Numbered from the stretch's first letter, positions 8,715 to 18,154 are shown. The stretch is DNA of 64,000 nucleotides from an uncultured Armatimonadota bacterium (GCA_903833215.1 CAILEM010000129.1:1-64000), one strand, 5' to 3'. The notes: generated by a model not told the origin, from the sequence alone. Program-made: numbers and translations.

Positions 8715-10894
8715 TCGCCGCATCTGTCTTCATCGCAATGCTGCAAGTCGACGATGTCGACCACCTGTTCGTATTCCATGCGACCGAGAAGTTAAATCGC
8801 GTGAGTGTTGCTGGCAGCTTCAATGGATGGAACAAGGATGCTGACGTCCTGGCTGTATCTAGCGATGGTATGACCTGGACCAAACATTTGAGACTGCGAC
8901 CAGGCAGCTACACCTACAAGTTCGTCCTCAATGACGTCAAGTGGGTTGTTGACCCGAGAGCACTTAAGAACGTAGATGATGGCGGTGGGAATACGAATTC
9001 ACAGCTACTCATCGCTCCTTCGGCCTTTATCAAACTTGGCAGAAAGAGTGACGGAGTTATCACATCAAGCGCCTTGCGGCACATCGCAGAAGTCCCCTTC
9101 TTGAACTACGATCGCGGGAAGTTGACGCTGACATTGCAGACTCGCGCAAATGATATCGCCAACTTGAAAGTTGTTGTTTCAGGCGTCGGCACTCTCCCGA
9201 TGCGGCTCTTGGGTGGAGATGATTTCTATCAGCGCTATGCCGCCAGTGTTGTCTGGAACAGAAACGAAGATCTGAAGTATTCGTTCGTGCTTGATGATGG
9301 GAAAGGCGCTCAGCGTTTTGGTCCTAAGGGCCTCACGCCAACCAAAGATAAGGCCAACAGCTACACGGTCAGCGCCAAGACGTTTAAGCCGTTTGAAGTA
9401 CCGAGTTGGGTTGAGCATTCGGTCATCTACCAAATCTTTCCCGATCGCTTCGCGAACGGAGACAAGCGCAATGATCCCAAAGGGGTTCTGCCTTGGGATG
9501 GCAAACCGACGTATTTCAACTATTTTGGTGGCGATATCGCTGGTGTGGAACAGCACCTGAGCTACCTCAAGGGCCTCGGCATCTCAGCCGTGTATTTCAA
9601 TCCGGTATTTCAGGGGCCATCCAACCACCGTTACGAAACCTCGGACTATTTCCAGATTGATCCGACGTTTGGCACAAACCAGGAATTTTTCCGCCTCACA
9701 CACGATCTTAAACAGCAGGGGATTCGGACGGTTATTGACGGGGTGTTCAACCACACCGCAACGACTTTTCCCGCATTCGCAGACGTGGTGAAAAATGGTG
9801 CGGCTTCCAAATACACCCACTGGTACTCGTTCAAATCGTTCCCGGTGAAGATTGAGAGGAATCCGAATTACGCCGCTTGGCTCAACTTTGCCTCGATGCC
9901 GAAGCTCAACTACGGAAATCCCGAGGTGGAGAAATACATGCTCGGAGTTCCCCAGTTCTGGCAGACCAAAGCCGACGTTGCTGGTTGGAGACTCGATGCC
10001 GCTAATGAAGTGACGTCTGATTACTGGCGAGCCTTCCGAACCAAAGTCAAGTCAATCAATCGGGATGCGTGGATCTTGGGCGAAGTCTGGGGCGATGCGT
10101 CGCAGTGGCTCAAAGGGGACCAATGGGACTCCGCCATGAACTATCCCTTCCGAGCCGCTGTTGTAGGGTTTGTTGGCAAGAACGGAACAGCCAAAGCTTC
10201 CGACTTGATGACTAGTCTGATGCGAAATTACACGAGCTACGCACCTCAGGTTTCCAGAAACATGATGAACCTGATTGGCAGCCACGATACTCCGCGAATC
10301 CTGACCGAATGCGGCGGTGACCGAAGTTTGGCGAAACTCGCTGCCATTCTCCAATTCACATGGGTCGGCACCCCAAGTGTCTACTACGGAGACGAACTCG
10401 GAATGGAAGGCTCTCGTGACCCCGATAACCGACGTGGGATGACTTGGTCGGCTGTCTCACCACAAAACGACTTCCTCAGCCTCTATAAGAAGCTGATTAA
10501 GACACGCAACGAAAATCCTGCGCTGCAGTCGGGAGACCCTGTCTCGCTGCTTGCGGACGACAAGAAGCGTGTAGTTTCTTTCGCCAGAGTGCTTGATAGC
10601 ACGGCGGACGTCATCGCGATCAATCGCAGTGACCTCTCACAAAACATCGACTTAAACCTGAGCACTGTAGCCGGGCTTCCTAAAACCGCAGCTACAGTCG
10701 ATTTCACCAACGCTTTGACCGGGTCGGTTCATACCGCTCACCAAAGCATTCTTCATTTGCAGCTTTCCCCTCGGTCTGCTGCTGTCCTAATCCCCCGTTT
10801 GGGATCCTCGCCACATCTCGGCCATCGTAGGCGCGAATTATCTAGCGCTAATCTGGCAACGTCACTAGCATCCGCTCACAAGGAGCCAAAATGA
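8711..10894 (+). CDS. GH13 neopullulanase/cyclomaltodextrinase-like glycosidase
   Basis: 727 residues. An N-terminal CBM48-like starch-binding domain (about 15-100, VAGSFNGW) is followed by a second beta domain (about 115-205) typical of neopullulanases, then a GH13 barrel from about 235 ([15 protein letters not shown]). Catalytic residues are intact: nucleophile Asp429 (GWRLDAANE), acid/base Glu458 (ILGEVWG) and Asp526 (GSHDTPR). It should cleave alpha-glucans or maltodextrins. The N-terminus is hydrophobic but lacks a basic n-region, so export is uncertain. The last 30 residues (after SAAVLIPR) look non-family and run into the next gene, consistent with a lost stop codon. The end overlaps the prepilin start by ATGA. 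Confidence 0.92.
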   Translation: MIAASVFIAMLQVDDVDHLFVFHATEKLNRVSVAGSFNGWNKDADVLAVSSDGMTWTKHLRLRPGSYTYKFVLNDVKWVVDPRALKNVDDGGGNTNSQLLIAPSAFIKLGRKSDGVITSSALRHIAEVPFLNYDRGKLTLTLQTRANDIANLKVVVSGVGTLPMRLLGGDDFYQRYAASVVWNRNEDLKYSFVLDDGKGAQRFGPKGLTPTKDKANSYTVSAKTFKPFEVPSWVEHSVIYQIFPDRFANGDKRNDPKGVLPWDGKPTYFNYFGGDIAGVEQHLSYLKGLGISAVYFNPVFQGPSNHRYETSDYFQIDPTFGTNQEFFRLTHDLKQQGIRTVIDGVFNHTATTFPAFADVVKNGAASKYTHWYSFKSFPVKIERNPNYAAWLNFASMPKLNYGNPEVEKYMLGVPQFWQTKADVAGWRLDAANEVTSDYWRAFRTKVKSINRDAWILGEVWGDASQWLKGDQWDSAMNYPFRAAVVGFVGKNGTAKASDLMTSLMRNYTSYAPQVSRNMMNLIGSHDTPRILTECGGDRSLAKLAAILQFTWVGTPSVYYGDELGMEGSRDPDNRRGMTWSAVSPQNDFLSLYKKLIKTRNENPALQSGDPVSLLADDKKRVVSFARVLDSTADVIAINRSDLSQNIDLNLSTVAGLPKTAATVDFTNALTGSVHTAHQSILHLQLSPRSAAVLIPRLGSSPHLGHRRRELSSANLATSLASAHKEPK
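8989..9000. promoter_or_regulatory. Intragenic copy of the LacI-family operator
   Basis: GAATACGAATTC inside the glycosidase coding region (codons for GNTNS) is identical over 12 bp to the operator at 7649-7660. It sits about 1.33 kb downstream. It could serve as an auxiliary operator for DNA looping or as a transcription roadblock; coincidence is possible because the sequence is coding. Confidence 0.45.
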
Positions 10895-11841
10895 AACGTC
10901 AAAGAAGACTGGGCTTTACGCTCATCGAACTACTCGTCGTCATCGCAATCATCGCGATTCTTGCCGCTATCCTCTTCCCAGTTTTTGCTCAGGCCAAAGC
11001 TGCAGCCAAGAAGACCTCCTGCCTTAGCAACGTCAAGCAGCAGGCTCTCGGTGCGATTATGTATGCAGGGGATGCCGATGATTCCCTTCCCGACGTGCCT
11101 GTTTACAACGACCAGGCTGAGACATACGTTTTCGCAGCTAAGGTTAGCCCTTACATCAAGAGCACAGCTCTCTGGAAGGATGCAGCTAACTCCTATCAGG
11201 TTGGCGCTGTTCAGCACGCAGCTGTTGATGAGTCCCAGGTCATTTGGGGCGGCGTTTGGATGAAAGCTCCAGATGATCCCTGCGTTGGACTCCAGAAGTC
11301 CATCTATGAGACATCGGGCTACAACTATAGCTTCCCATCAAGCCAGTACTACAAGGACGTCTACCCACCGACAGACTACATGATCAATTTTGATCTGTGG
11401 GGATACAAGTCGGGCGGCTGTCCAACCGGTGGCGGAACGGGCGGTTACTCGCACCCTGGTCCTAACATGACCAGCGGTACCAACGGTGGCGATGGCCTCA
11501 ACGGTATCGGCAGCGGCAGTATGACCTGGACGAGCGTTTCCAAGGTCGTTCTTCTCATCGACATGCCAACCGACAAGACAACTTGGTTCGGTCCAAGCCT
11601 TGGCGGCGTTGTTTGGGGTAACTCCTTCACGGGCGAGCACGGCAACACCGGCAACGCAGCGTTCTTCGATGGCCACGCAAAGAGCATGGCTACCGCAGCA
11701 TTCCACCCACAGGGTACGTCGGACAACGACAGCCACTGGAAGTGCGACTTCTGCAACAACACGCAGTACGCTCCTGCAAACCAGGTTGGCCAGCTCTGGA
11801 CATTCTGGGGAACCAACTACGCAGATCCAAGCCACCAGTAG
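10891..11841 (+). CDS. Type II/IV prepilin-like protein with H-X9-DG domain
   Basis: 316 residues. A class III prepilin leader (MKRQRRLG, cleavage before FTLIEL) and the hydrophobic helix [18 protein letters not shown] lead into FPVFAQAK and TSCLSNVKQ. These are features of the DUF1559-like pseudopilins abundant in Armatimonadota and Planctomycetota. Near the C-terminus [14 protein letters not shown] carries the H-X9-DG motif. The mature protein would be processed by a prepilin peptidase and presented at the cell surface or in a pseudopilus. A strong AAGGAG lies 5 bp before the ATG, which overlaps the glycosidase stop. Co-expression with that enzyme suggests a role in starch contact or secretion, but this is inference. 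Confidence 0.9.
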   Translation: MKRQRRLGFTLIELLVVIAIIAILAAILFPVFAQAKAAAKKTSCLSNVKQQALGAIMYAGDADDSLPDVPVYNDQAETYVFAAKVSPYIKSTALWKDAANSYQVGAVQHAAVDESQVIWGGVWMKAPDDPCVGLQKSIYETSGYNYSFPSSQYYKDVYPPTDYMINFDLWGYKSGGCPTGGGTGGYSHPGPNMTSGTNGGDGLNGIGSGSMTWTSVSKVVLLIDMPTDKTTWFGPSLGGVVWGNSFTGEHGNTGNAAFFDGHAKSMATAAFHPQGTSDNDSHWKCDFCNNTQYAPANQVGQLWTFWGTNYADPSHQ

Positions 11842-11860
11842 TAGCTTGATATGCGAAGTG

Positions 11861-11884
11861 CCTGACCATCGAAAGATGGTCGGG
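11861..11884 (+). other. GNRA-capped hairpin between prepilin and lipoprotein genes
   Basis: CCTGACCATC (11861-11870) pairs with GATGGTCGGG (11875-11884) around a GAAA tetraloop. No T-run follows, so it is unlikely to be a full terminator. It may stabilise the prepilin mRNA 3' end or reduce read-through into the lipoprotein gene. Confidence 0.6.
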
Positions 11885-11896
11885 TACACTATGTAA

Positions 11897-12190
11897 ATGA
11901 GATCGCTTCAGGAGGTGAATATCATTTTTAAGAAATCCGTTTTCATCTTAGGTGCATGCTTCGCAGCATGGATGGTCGCCGGATGCAACATAGGCCAAAC
12001 ACCGCCAGGCGGTTCTGACGCAGAAGTCAAAGCCTTCTTCGACAAGCAACCTCTTGACGTTCGAGCCAAGCAGACCATGAGTTCTCCCGCTCCCTTGGAG
12101 CAAAAGATTGCCCGCATCAAAGAGATGTACAAGAAAGACGGCAAGGAAGTCCCTGCAGAGTATCTCCAGGGCGGCGCAACCGCTCACTAA
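11897..12190 (+). CDS. Small lipoprotein of unknown function
   Basis: A small protein with a basic n-region (FKKS), hydrophobic core and lipobox AGC, so it should be lipidated and membrane-anchored. The mature part (about 75 residues) is charged and helical with no recognised domain. The first ATG (11897) has no ribosome site. A perfect AGGAGG at 11910-11915 instead points to the in-frame ATT at 11924, 8 nt away, which would give a textbook lipoprotein signal (FKKSVFILGACFAAWMVAGC). GTG 11915 and ATC 11921 are other options. It lies 55 bp after the prepilin gene, probably in the same transcript, and ends at a strong terminator. Confidence 0.75.
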   Translation: MRSLQEVNIIFKKSVFILGACFAAWMVAGCNIGQTPPGGSDAEVKAFFDKQPLDVRAKQTMSSPAPLEQKIARIKEMYKKDGKEVPAEYLQGGATAH

Positions 12191-12248
12191 GGCCTTGCGC
12201 TCTGGAAAATCAAATTACGTCGACTCGAAGCCAATTTGGAGCCGACAC

Positions 12249-12290
12249 GACTCGTGAGCCACTCATTAGGGTGATTCACGAGTCTTTTTT
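12249..12290 (+). terminator. Intrinsic terminator
   Basis: GACTCGTGA (12249-12257) pairs with TCACGAGTC (12276-12284), followed by six T residues (12285-12290). It closes the LacI/GH13/prepilin/lipoprotein transcript, just before the convergent sulfotransferase gene. Confidence 0.9.
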
Positions 12291-12294
12291 CTTG

Positions 12295-13563
12295 TTAGGC
12301 TTCACGTATCTGCCGAGAGAGCTCTTGAAACGTCATCCCCGCAATCAGATTATTGGTCTCAATTAACACCTCAAACTCGAGCTCAAATGGTCCTTTTGCG
12401 ATGGGCGCATCTACTGCGAGCTGCTCGTAGCCATGGAATACCCAAACGCGGTGCATCTTATCGAGCTCTTCGATCTGACCGTGGGAGCCTTGGCTCAATT
12501 TTGCTGGGATGGTTTCCCCATTCGCATGCCAAACCGCTTTGCGAATCCAAAATACGGCGGGCAACGGGAAGAGGAGGACGGACACCCTGCTTCCAGGAAG
12601 GGCTTTGCATTCGCCGCGAAGAACCTGCCAACTGCGAGTGGGTCGGTAGGTGGCTTCATTGACGAGTCTCTGGCCAGCCCGCTCCCAGGAAATGCCGAAG
12701 CTGGCTTCCGGAACGGAAGGACGGGCCAGCATATCGTGCCACTCGAGCCATTCTGACCATAGGCTCTCGATGCTTTCGTCAAGCCCTCCCGAATTGAGGG
12801 AATCAGGTTCATTAGCTGCCGCGAGGCATAGCTCGTAGGTTCTCCTGATCAAGGACGTGTGCGCAACGAGATCGCTAGCCGTGCTTTCTCCATGTGACAA
12901 GTGGGGCTTTACCCAGTCCGCGACTCCTTGCCAGTCGTCGGCTGAAGCCACGATTCCCAACTGATCTGCGATACGATTAAAACAGGTCGTCGGATCTTGC
13001 AGGAACTGCTCATAGATCACCACTGTTCGTCGAAGTCCCTTACTGTCGCGCAATGCCGCCAGCGTACTGAGCAGCCAAGCTCCCAGAGTCTGTGGCTCAG
13101 GCGTGCCCTGTCGCTTGAACTGGGATCTCGCGACATCGAGCGGGTTTCGAACGCAAAGCACCACAACCGGCTCAAGCTCTGCTCGAGAAAAGACCTCGCG
13201 AACGAACGGGAGCAAGGTGGAAGCCTGGGGGTCTTTCCATCCCCACAAATCCCTTCCAGAGAACGTCTTGGAGAGAGAATTGAACGTGCCCTTGATGTTA
13301 GCCTCGGTCATCGGGCGTTCAAGCCAGTCTGTAGGCATCGGATCTACATCGAGCGCGGTCAGGTTGAGTGACAGCTGAAACCGGCGATGGGCGGCATTCA
13401 GTACTCGATGCTCGTAGTAGCCTCCCTGATTGTGTTCATCGCCCGCATAGAGTTCTTCGGGCTTCCCGAAATACACTCCGAGCTTCGCCAAGGCACCCGC
13501 GACGCTCGATGTGCCGCTACGGCACATCCCCACGATGACAATAGATCGACCTTGCAGCGCCAT
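12295..13563 (-). CDS. Sulfotransferase-family protein
   Basis: 422 residues. The N-terminal P-loop-like PAPS 5'-phosphosulfate motif is GMCRSGTSSVAGAL (residues 12-25), and the 3'-phosphate region is VLCVRNPLDVARSQF (about 135-149). The fold is that of PAPS-dependent or related nucleotide-binding sulfotransferases; the C-terminal third (about 290-422) is an unassigned beta-rich extension. It probably transfers sulfate to a sugar, lipid or other small acceptor in the cytoplasm. The acceptor is unknown, and no PAPS synthesis genes are nearby. It is divergent from the following amylase gene. Confidence 0.8.
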   Translation of the reverse strand: MALQGRSIVIVGMCRSGTSSVAGALAKLGVYFGKPEELYAGDEHNQGGYYEHRVLNAAHRRFQLSLNLTALDVDPMPTDWLERPMTEANIKGTFNSLSKTFSGRDLWGWKDPQASTLLPFVREVFSRAELEPVVVLCVRNPLDVARSQFKRQGTPEPQTLGAWLLSTLAALRDSKGLRRTVVIYEQFLQDPTTCFNRIADQLGIVASADDWQGVADWVKPHLSHGESTASDLVAHTSLIRRTYELCLAAANEPDSLNSGGLDESIESLWSEWLEWHDMLARPSVPEASFGISWERAGQRLVNEATYRPTRSWQVLRGECKALPGSRVSVLLFPLPAVFWIRKAVWHANGETIPAKLSQGSHGQIEELDKMHRVWVFHGYEQLAVDAPIAKGPFELEFEVLIETNNLIAGMTFQELSRQIREA

Positions 13564-13650
13564 GACTTGTCGTTGATTATGAATGGCAATCAGTAGATCC
13601 GTTTTGGAGTCTCACACAACTCCTTTCGAAGGCGTAAACTGGCCAAAGCG

Positions 13651-15240
13651 ATGAACAAACTCGTGCGATGGACGCCTGTTTTCTGCATACTCGGAATTGC
13701 CGTGAGCACACGATCCCAGGATGCAAAGCTATTCATGACGGACGCTGATCGTGCCGTCGCCAAAGTGATAAAGGCGCGCTCTTCCGATTGGCGAAATGGC
13801 GCCATCGTCTACCACGTCTTTGTGGACCGATTTGCTCCTTCGGACCATCTTGCTGACAAGCAGAAGTATTACGCTGCCCCTCGCACGCTGCAACCATGGA
13901 CCCAGGTGCCGACAGGTGGTCACCCCGTTCCTGAGGCAGGTGTTTATAGCCATGAACTCGCGTTCTGGGGTGGAGACCTGAAGAGCGTGCAGGCGAAGTT
14001 GGATTACCTCCACGACCTTGGTGCCGATGTCGTTTATCTGAATCCGATTCCGCCGTCGGTCACTAACCATCGGTACGATGCGTTTGACTATGCAGAGGTC
14101 GCCCCTGAGTACGGTACTCGGCAGGATGTTGCCGACCTCGCGAATGGATTGCACGCCAAGGGTATGAAGTTGATGCTGGACGGGGCGTTTAACCACATGA
14201 GCAAGAACTCGCCACGGTTCAAGTCTGCAATTGCCGACCCGAAGAGCCCTTTCCGCGATTGGTTTTTCATAGACAAGAAGTATCCCAACGGATATCGATC
14301 GTGGGTCAATATTCGCAACTTGCCCGAGTTGAAAATTGAGAATGCGGAAGTGCAGAAATACCTGTGGGCAAGTCCCGACTCAGTGGTGCAGAAGTATCTC
14401 AAGGAAGGCGTCGATGGTTGGCGCTTAGATACTGCATACGAACTTGGCACTCGATATTTGGGTGAATTAACCCAAGCCGCTCATCATGCGAAGCCGGGAA
14501 GCGTCGTCGTGGGAGAGGTTTGGAACTACCCAGCCGGTTGGTTCCCGGCGATGGACGGAGTGATGAACTTTCACATCCGTCAAATCCTGCTGGACACTCT
14601 TTCCGGCCGTCTGTCACCTCTAATGGGAAATCGTCTTTTGGAGCGCATGGTTGCCGACTCAGGGTTGGATCATTTGCTCAAGTCCTGGATCATCTTGGAC
14701 AACCACGACACTGACCGCCTGAAGTCAATGTTGCCTGACGATAAGCAGCGACACCTCGCCCAGGTTTTACAGTTCACTTTGCCGGGTTGCCCTCTTATCT
14801 ATTACGGTGCTGAGGTCGGCATGGAGGGGCGAGGTGACCCCGGCAGCCGAGGTCCGATGCGGTGGGACATGGTCACCGAATCGAATCCTGATTACGCCTG
14901 GATGAAGAAACTTGTCGCCCTGCGGAAATCCCATCTCGCCCTGCGGGTAGGAGATTTCTCGTCGCTGGAATCTGAGCACTTGCTGGCTTTTTCCCGAACC
15001 ACAGAGAAAGCGCTAGACACCGTCATCGTGCTCGCCAACCCGACCAATGACACCGTCAAAGAAGCGATTTCCTGCCGAGACGGAAGAATCATGAACGGCG
15101 GCCGCCTAAAGGACCTGCTCGATGGGTCCACAACCCAATGTTTCTCGGGCTTCATCCACGTCCAACTCCCACCCCACAGCGCAAGAGTCTACGAAGTCAT
15201 CAGCTCCCCCGGTTACACGCCATACAAGCGAATTTACTAA
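13651..15240 (+). CDS. Exported GH13 alpha-amylase-family enzyme
   Basis: 529 residues with a probable signal peptide (MNKLVRWTPVFCILGIAVSTRSQ). The GH13 barrel begins near residue 50 (GAIVYHVFVDRFAPSD). Conserved regions: LMLDGAFNH; nucleophile Asp260 (GWRLDTAYE); acid/base Glu289 (VVGEVWNYP); Asp353 (LDNHDTDR). There is no CBM48. It should hydrolyse or transglycosylate alpha-glucans outside the cytoplasm, complementing the GH13 enzyme at 8711-10894. No operator like those of the LacI unit is visible upstream. Confidence 0.92.
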   Translation: MNKLVRWTPVFCILGIAVSTRSQDAKLFMTDADRAVAKVIKARSSDWRNGAIVYHVFVDRFAPSDHLADKQKYYAAPRTLQPWTQVPTGGHPVPEAGVYSHELAFWGGDLKSVQAKLDYLHDLGADVVYLNPIPPSVTNHRYDAFDYAEVAPEYGTRQDVADLANGLHAKGMKLMLDGAFNHMSKNSPRFKSAIADPKSPFRDWFFIDKKYPNGYRSWVNIRNLPELKIENAEVQKYLWASPDSVVQKYLKEGVDGWRLDTAYELGTRYLGELTQAAHHAKPGSVVVGEVWNYPAGWFPAMDGVMNFHIRQILLDTLSGRLSPLMGNRLLERMVADSGLDHLLKSWIILDNHDTDRLKSMLPDDKQRHLAQVLQFTLPGCPLIYYGAEVGMEGRGDPGSRGPMRWDMVTESNPDYAWMKKLVALRKSHLALRVGDFSSLESEHLLAFSRTTEKALDTVIVLANPTNDTVKEAISCRDGRIMNGGRLKDLLDGSTTQCFSGFIHVQLPPHSARVYEVISSPGYTPYKRIY

Positions 15241-15295
15241 CGTTCTCAAAAGCCAAATATCTCGGGCGTTGGAGGAGAAATCCTAGATGGATGTA

Positions 15296-15376
15296 AAGGT
15301 TCCTTCTCTCCTCGCAGGGGAGAAGGTCAGGATGAGGGGTCGGCCATCCTAACGGTCCCGACGCAGGCGGGACAAC
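15296..15376 (+). repeat. Dispersed hairpin repeat R1, copy a
   Basis: The unit contains GGTTCCTTCTC, a hairpin (CCTTCTC / GAGAAGG), GTCAGGATGAGGGG and a second hairpin (GGTCCCG / CGGGAC). The same arrangement occurs at 18024-18116 and inverted at 26093-26182. It lies in the 338-bp gap after the amylase gene. The remainder of that gap (15377-15578) holds only the msrB leader as far as I can see. Confidence 0.8.
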
Positions 15377-15578
15377 CTTGCTTCGAGCAATGGGAAGTCA
15401 AAGCCCATCACGGTATCACCTCGAACTAAACGACTTTTGCCCCATCCGGCAACTCAAAACCCGATCAAACCTCTCTCATACACTAAAACTTCCTGATCAT
15501 TGAACTTTCCTGGGACTACGCTTCTTTACGTATGTGCAGATCGCATATCCATGCGAGCTGCGAGCAAGGGAAACCAAC

Positions 15579-16064
15579 ATGAAGAAAACACTCAATATCC
15601 TAGGAACACTTTTGGCCGTGGTGGCTGCCACCGCCATGTCGATGGCGCAATCGAAGCCGATGACGACTATCAAGAAGGTTGTGAAGTCGGACGCCGAGTG
15701 GAAGAGGGTGCTGACTCCCGAACAGTACGACATCCTACGAAAGGAAGGCACCGAACGGGCATTCTCGGGAGCGTATTGGAACAACCACGCCGCCGGTGAC
15801 TATCTGTGCGCCGGTTGTGGCTTGAAACTATTCAGTTCCACCGCCAAATTCGAGTCTCACACCGGCTGGCCGAGCTTCTTCCAACCCATGGCAAAGAACG
15901 TCCTTGAGGACATCAAAGACAAATCCTTCGGCATGGATCGCACCGAAGTTCGCTGTGCTCGATGCAGTGGACACTTGGGCCACGTGTTCGATGACGGCCC
16001 CGCGCCAACCGGATTGCGATACTGCATCAACTCTCCCGCCTTGAAGTTTGTGCCCAAGAAGTAG
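15579..16064 (+). CDS. msrB: Exported peptide-methionine (R)-S-oxide reductase
   Basis: 161 residues from the ATG at 15579 (AAGGG upstream; the longer frame from 15534 lacks a site). A signal peptide ([24 protein letters not shown]) precedes a full MsrB domain: two zinc CxxC pairs (CAGC, CARC), [18 protein letters not shown] and the resolving/catalytic [11 protein letters not shown]. It reduces methionine-R-sulfoxide in proteins. Export implies repair of envelope proteins, which needs an extracytoplasmic electron donor; the double-thioredoxin protein at 28141-29121 is one candidate. Confidence 0.93.
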   Translation: MKKTLNILGTLLAVVAATAMSMAQSKPMTTIKKVVKSDAEWKRVLTPEQYDILRKEGTERAFSGAYWNNHAAGDYLCAGCGLKLFSSTAKFESHTGWPSFFQPMAKNVLEDIKDKSFGMDRTEVRCARCSGHLGHVFDDGPAPTGLRYCINSPALKFVPKK

Positions 16065-16142
16065 GGTTCATGGCTCGGCCTGTCAAAGAGGCAGGCCGGG
16101 CCGACCCTTGCCAGACAAGGCCGTTTCTGGTACAACGCTCCA

Positions 16143-16853
16143 ATGCGCGGGACCTTGCTGAACACGGCGACTGTTGCAGCAGGTTCCACCGTCGGACTCC
16201 TTGTCGGAAAGGCAATTCCGGGTACCTACCAAACCGTCGCCCTCCACGGACTTGGTCTTGTCACTTGCGGCATCGGCATGAAGATGTTCTTGCAAGGCAA
16301 GAATCCCCTCATTCCGGCGCTTGCTATCGCGGGTGGAGGCGTCCTTGGTCTCGCACTCGGAATTCACCAAGGCATTGAGCTTGTCGCCGAGTGGTGCAAG
16401 GCTCACCTCGGCCAGTCCGGAGCCAACCACTTTTCAGAGGGCCTCGTCACCTCCTTCGTGCTCTTCTGTATCGGACCGATGACATTGTTGGGCTGCATTC
16501 AAGATGCCTTAGAGAAGAAGATTGAGCTGCTTAGTCTCAAATCGACCCTGGATGGAATTGCCTCGATCTTTCTCGCTGCTCTCTACGGGGCAGGTGTGTT
16601 GGTCACCGCTGGTCTAGTTCTGATATTCCAAGGCACACTTACGCTATCAGCCAAGGTACTTCGTCCGGTGGCTGAGAACGAACGTATGCTCAGCGAAACG
16701 ACGGCGGTGGGTGGGGCCATCATGATGGCCACTGGATTAGGCTTGCTCGAGATCGCCAACCTCAAGCCTGCGAATTATCTCCCCGCGATTTTGATTGCCC
16801 CCATAGCAGTTGCGGTTGAGCAGAGATATTCTAAGCTGAAGGGTACAGCTTAA
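16143..16853 (+). CDS. DUF554 membrane protein
   Basis: 236 residues with about six to seven hydrophobic helices and the family features near the start (GTLLNTATVAAGSTVGLLVG) and middle (LVTSFVLFCIGPMTLLGCIQDAL), matching the DUF554 (YdfK/YqgA) family. The function of the family is unsettled; it is an inner-membrane protein, possibly a transporter. The stop overlaps the MscS start (TAATG), so they form a two-gene operon. Confidence 0.88.
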   Translation: MRGTLLNTATVAAGSTVGLLVGKAIPGTYQTVALHGLGLVTCGIGMKMFLQGKNPLIPALAIAGGGVLGLALGIHQGIELVAEWCKAHLGQSGANHFSEGLVTSFVLFCIGPMTLLGCIQDALEKKIELLSLKSTLDGIASIFLAALYGAGVLVTAGLVLIFQGTLTLSAKVLRPVAENERMLSETTAVGGAIMMATGLGLLEIANLKPANYLPAILIAPIAVAVEQRYSKLKGTA

Positions 16854-17968
16854 TGAACGACTTCTTTACCAATGGCGAAACACCCGATTGGGTGAGCACC
16901 CTGCCCGAGCAGTTTCACCGCGCTTTCCTGGGTGTGCAAGTCTGGCAATGGATAGGGCTTGCGCTTTTGGTCGTCATTGCACGCCTGTCGATGGTCATTG
17001 GCAAGCAGATTGCGATCCGCGTCATGCGGGCGCGAGATAAGTATCTCCCAGGCGAAATATCCCCCGAGACCCATATGGCGACCCGAAGGGCGGCGGGTTT
17101 GATCACCGGCGTTCTCGTCTGCTACCCACTCACCGGCCCTTTGAACTTGCCGCCAAAACTTGATCGCGGTGTCACCATCGTTCTCGAAGGGATGACCATC
17201 CTTGCGTTTTCCATGCTGGCATACGCCATCTGGGACAACGTCTGCGACACCATGGCGAGCCGGGCTGCAACCGTCTCCACTCGGGCTGAACGTCTCCTCG
17301 TGCCGCTGACCCGGAAATTCGTCCGAGCGATGATTGTGCTGGTCGCGTTTTTCATCGCGCTAAGCACGCTCTTCAACGTCAATGTTGCCGCCGTCATTGC
17401 CAGCCTAGGAATTGGCGGTGTGGTCGTCGCCCTTGCTGCCAAAGACTCGCTTGAGAACATCATCGGCTCGGTGACGATTCTTTTCGACATGCCGTTCGCG
17501 ATTGGCGATTGGGTGAAACTCGATAAAGTCGAAGGCGTCGTCGAGGAAATCAATCTTCGGTCGACACGTATTCGGACCTTCGAAGACACCGTGATCACGC
17601 TGCCAAACGCAAACCTGATCCGGGCCGCCGTAGAGAATGTGAGTGCCCGACGCTACCGCCGACAGAAGATCAATCTGCGGGTCGCCTACGATACTCCTCC
17701 CGACAAGGTGAGTGCAATGTGCACCGATATCAGGGCGTTCTTGATGGCGGAAGAGCGAGTCGACAGCGAGCGCGTCATCGTCGACCTCTCCGAAATGGAC
17801 GATGTTGCTTTGACCGTGTTAGTCCAGTGCCATTTCGAAGCCGAGACACAAGCCGTAGAACTAGAAATCCGCCACAAACTCCTCGCCGAAATCGCTCGAC
17901 TTCGAACCAAACACGGTGTCCTCTACTATCCCGCCGGAGTAGGACGATTGCCGAATCCGACCAGCTAG
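16853..17968 (+). CDS. MscS-family mechanosensitive channel
   Basis: 371 residues. Four hydrophobic helices in the first half end in the pore-lining TM3 (VAAVIASLGIGGVVVALAA). The MscS beta domain follows (NIIGSVTILFDMPFAIGDWV, then TRIRTFEDTVITLPNANL), then a cytoplasmic alpha/beta end. Such channels open under membrane tension to release osmolytes on hypo-osmotic shock. The start overlaps the DUF554 stop. Confidence 0.92.
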   Translation: MNDFFTNGETPDWVSTLPEQFHRAFLGVQVWQWIGLALLVVIARLSMVIGKQIAIRVMRARDKYLPGEISPETHMATRRAAGLITGVLVCYPLTGPLNLPPKLDRGVTIVLEGMTILAFSMLAYAIWDNVCDTMASRAATVSTRAERLLVPLTRKFVRAMIVLVAFFIALSTLFNVNVAAVIASLGIGGVVVALAAKDSLENIIGSVTILFDMPFAIGDWVKLDKVEGVVEEINLRSTRIRTFEDTVITLPNANLIRAAVENVSARRYRRQKINLRVAYDTPPDKVSAMCTDIRAFLMAEERVDSERVIVDLSEMDDVALTVLVQCHFEAETQAVELEIRHKLLAEIARLRTKHGVLYYPAGVGRLPNPTS

Positions 17969-18023
17969 AGATTTACATGTCGGATGTCGAAAGAGCCCTT
18001 GAGCGCAACAGCGATGACGTGGT

Positions 18024-18116
18024 CAAGGTTCCTTCTACCCTGCCTCATGGGAGAAGGTCAGGATGAGGGGTCAACCGTCCCATCGGTTCCGACGAAGTCG
18101 GAGCAAACCGATCGCA
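18024..18116 (+). repeat. Dispersed hairpin repeat R1, copy b
   Basis: This copy has the R1 layout (GGTTCCTTCTACCC, GGGAGAAGG, GTCAGGATGAGGGG) and the second hairpin as TTCCGAC / GTCGGAG. Relative to copy a, one stem pair is exchanged C-G to T-A. The copy directly precedes repeat R2 copy A in the 765-bp gap between the MscS and S9 peptidase genes. Confidence 0.8.
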
Positions 18117-18154
18117 TGCGGCCACCGAAGCAATGCCCAAGCCGCGTATATTTG

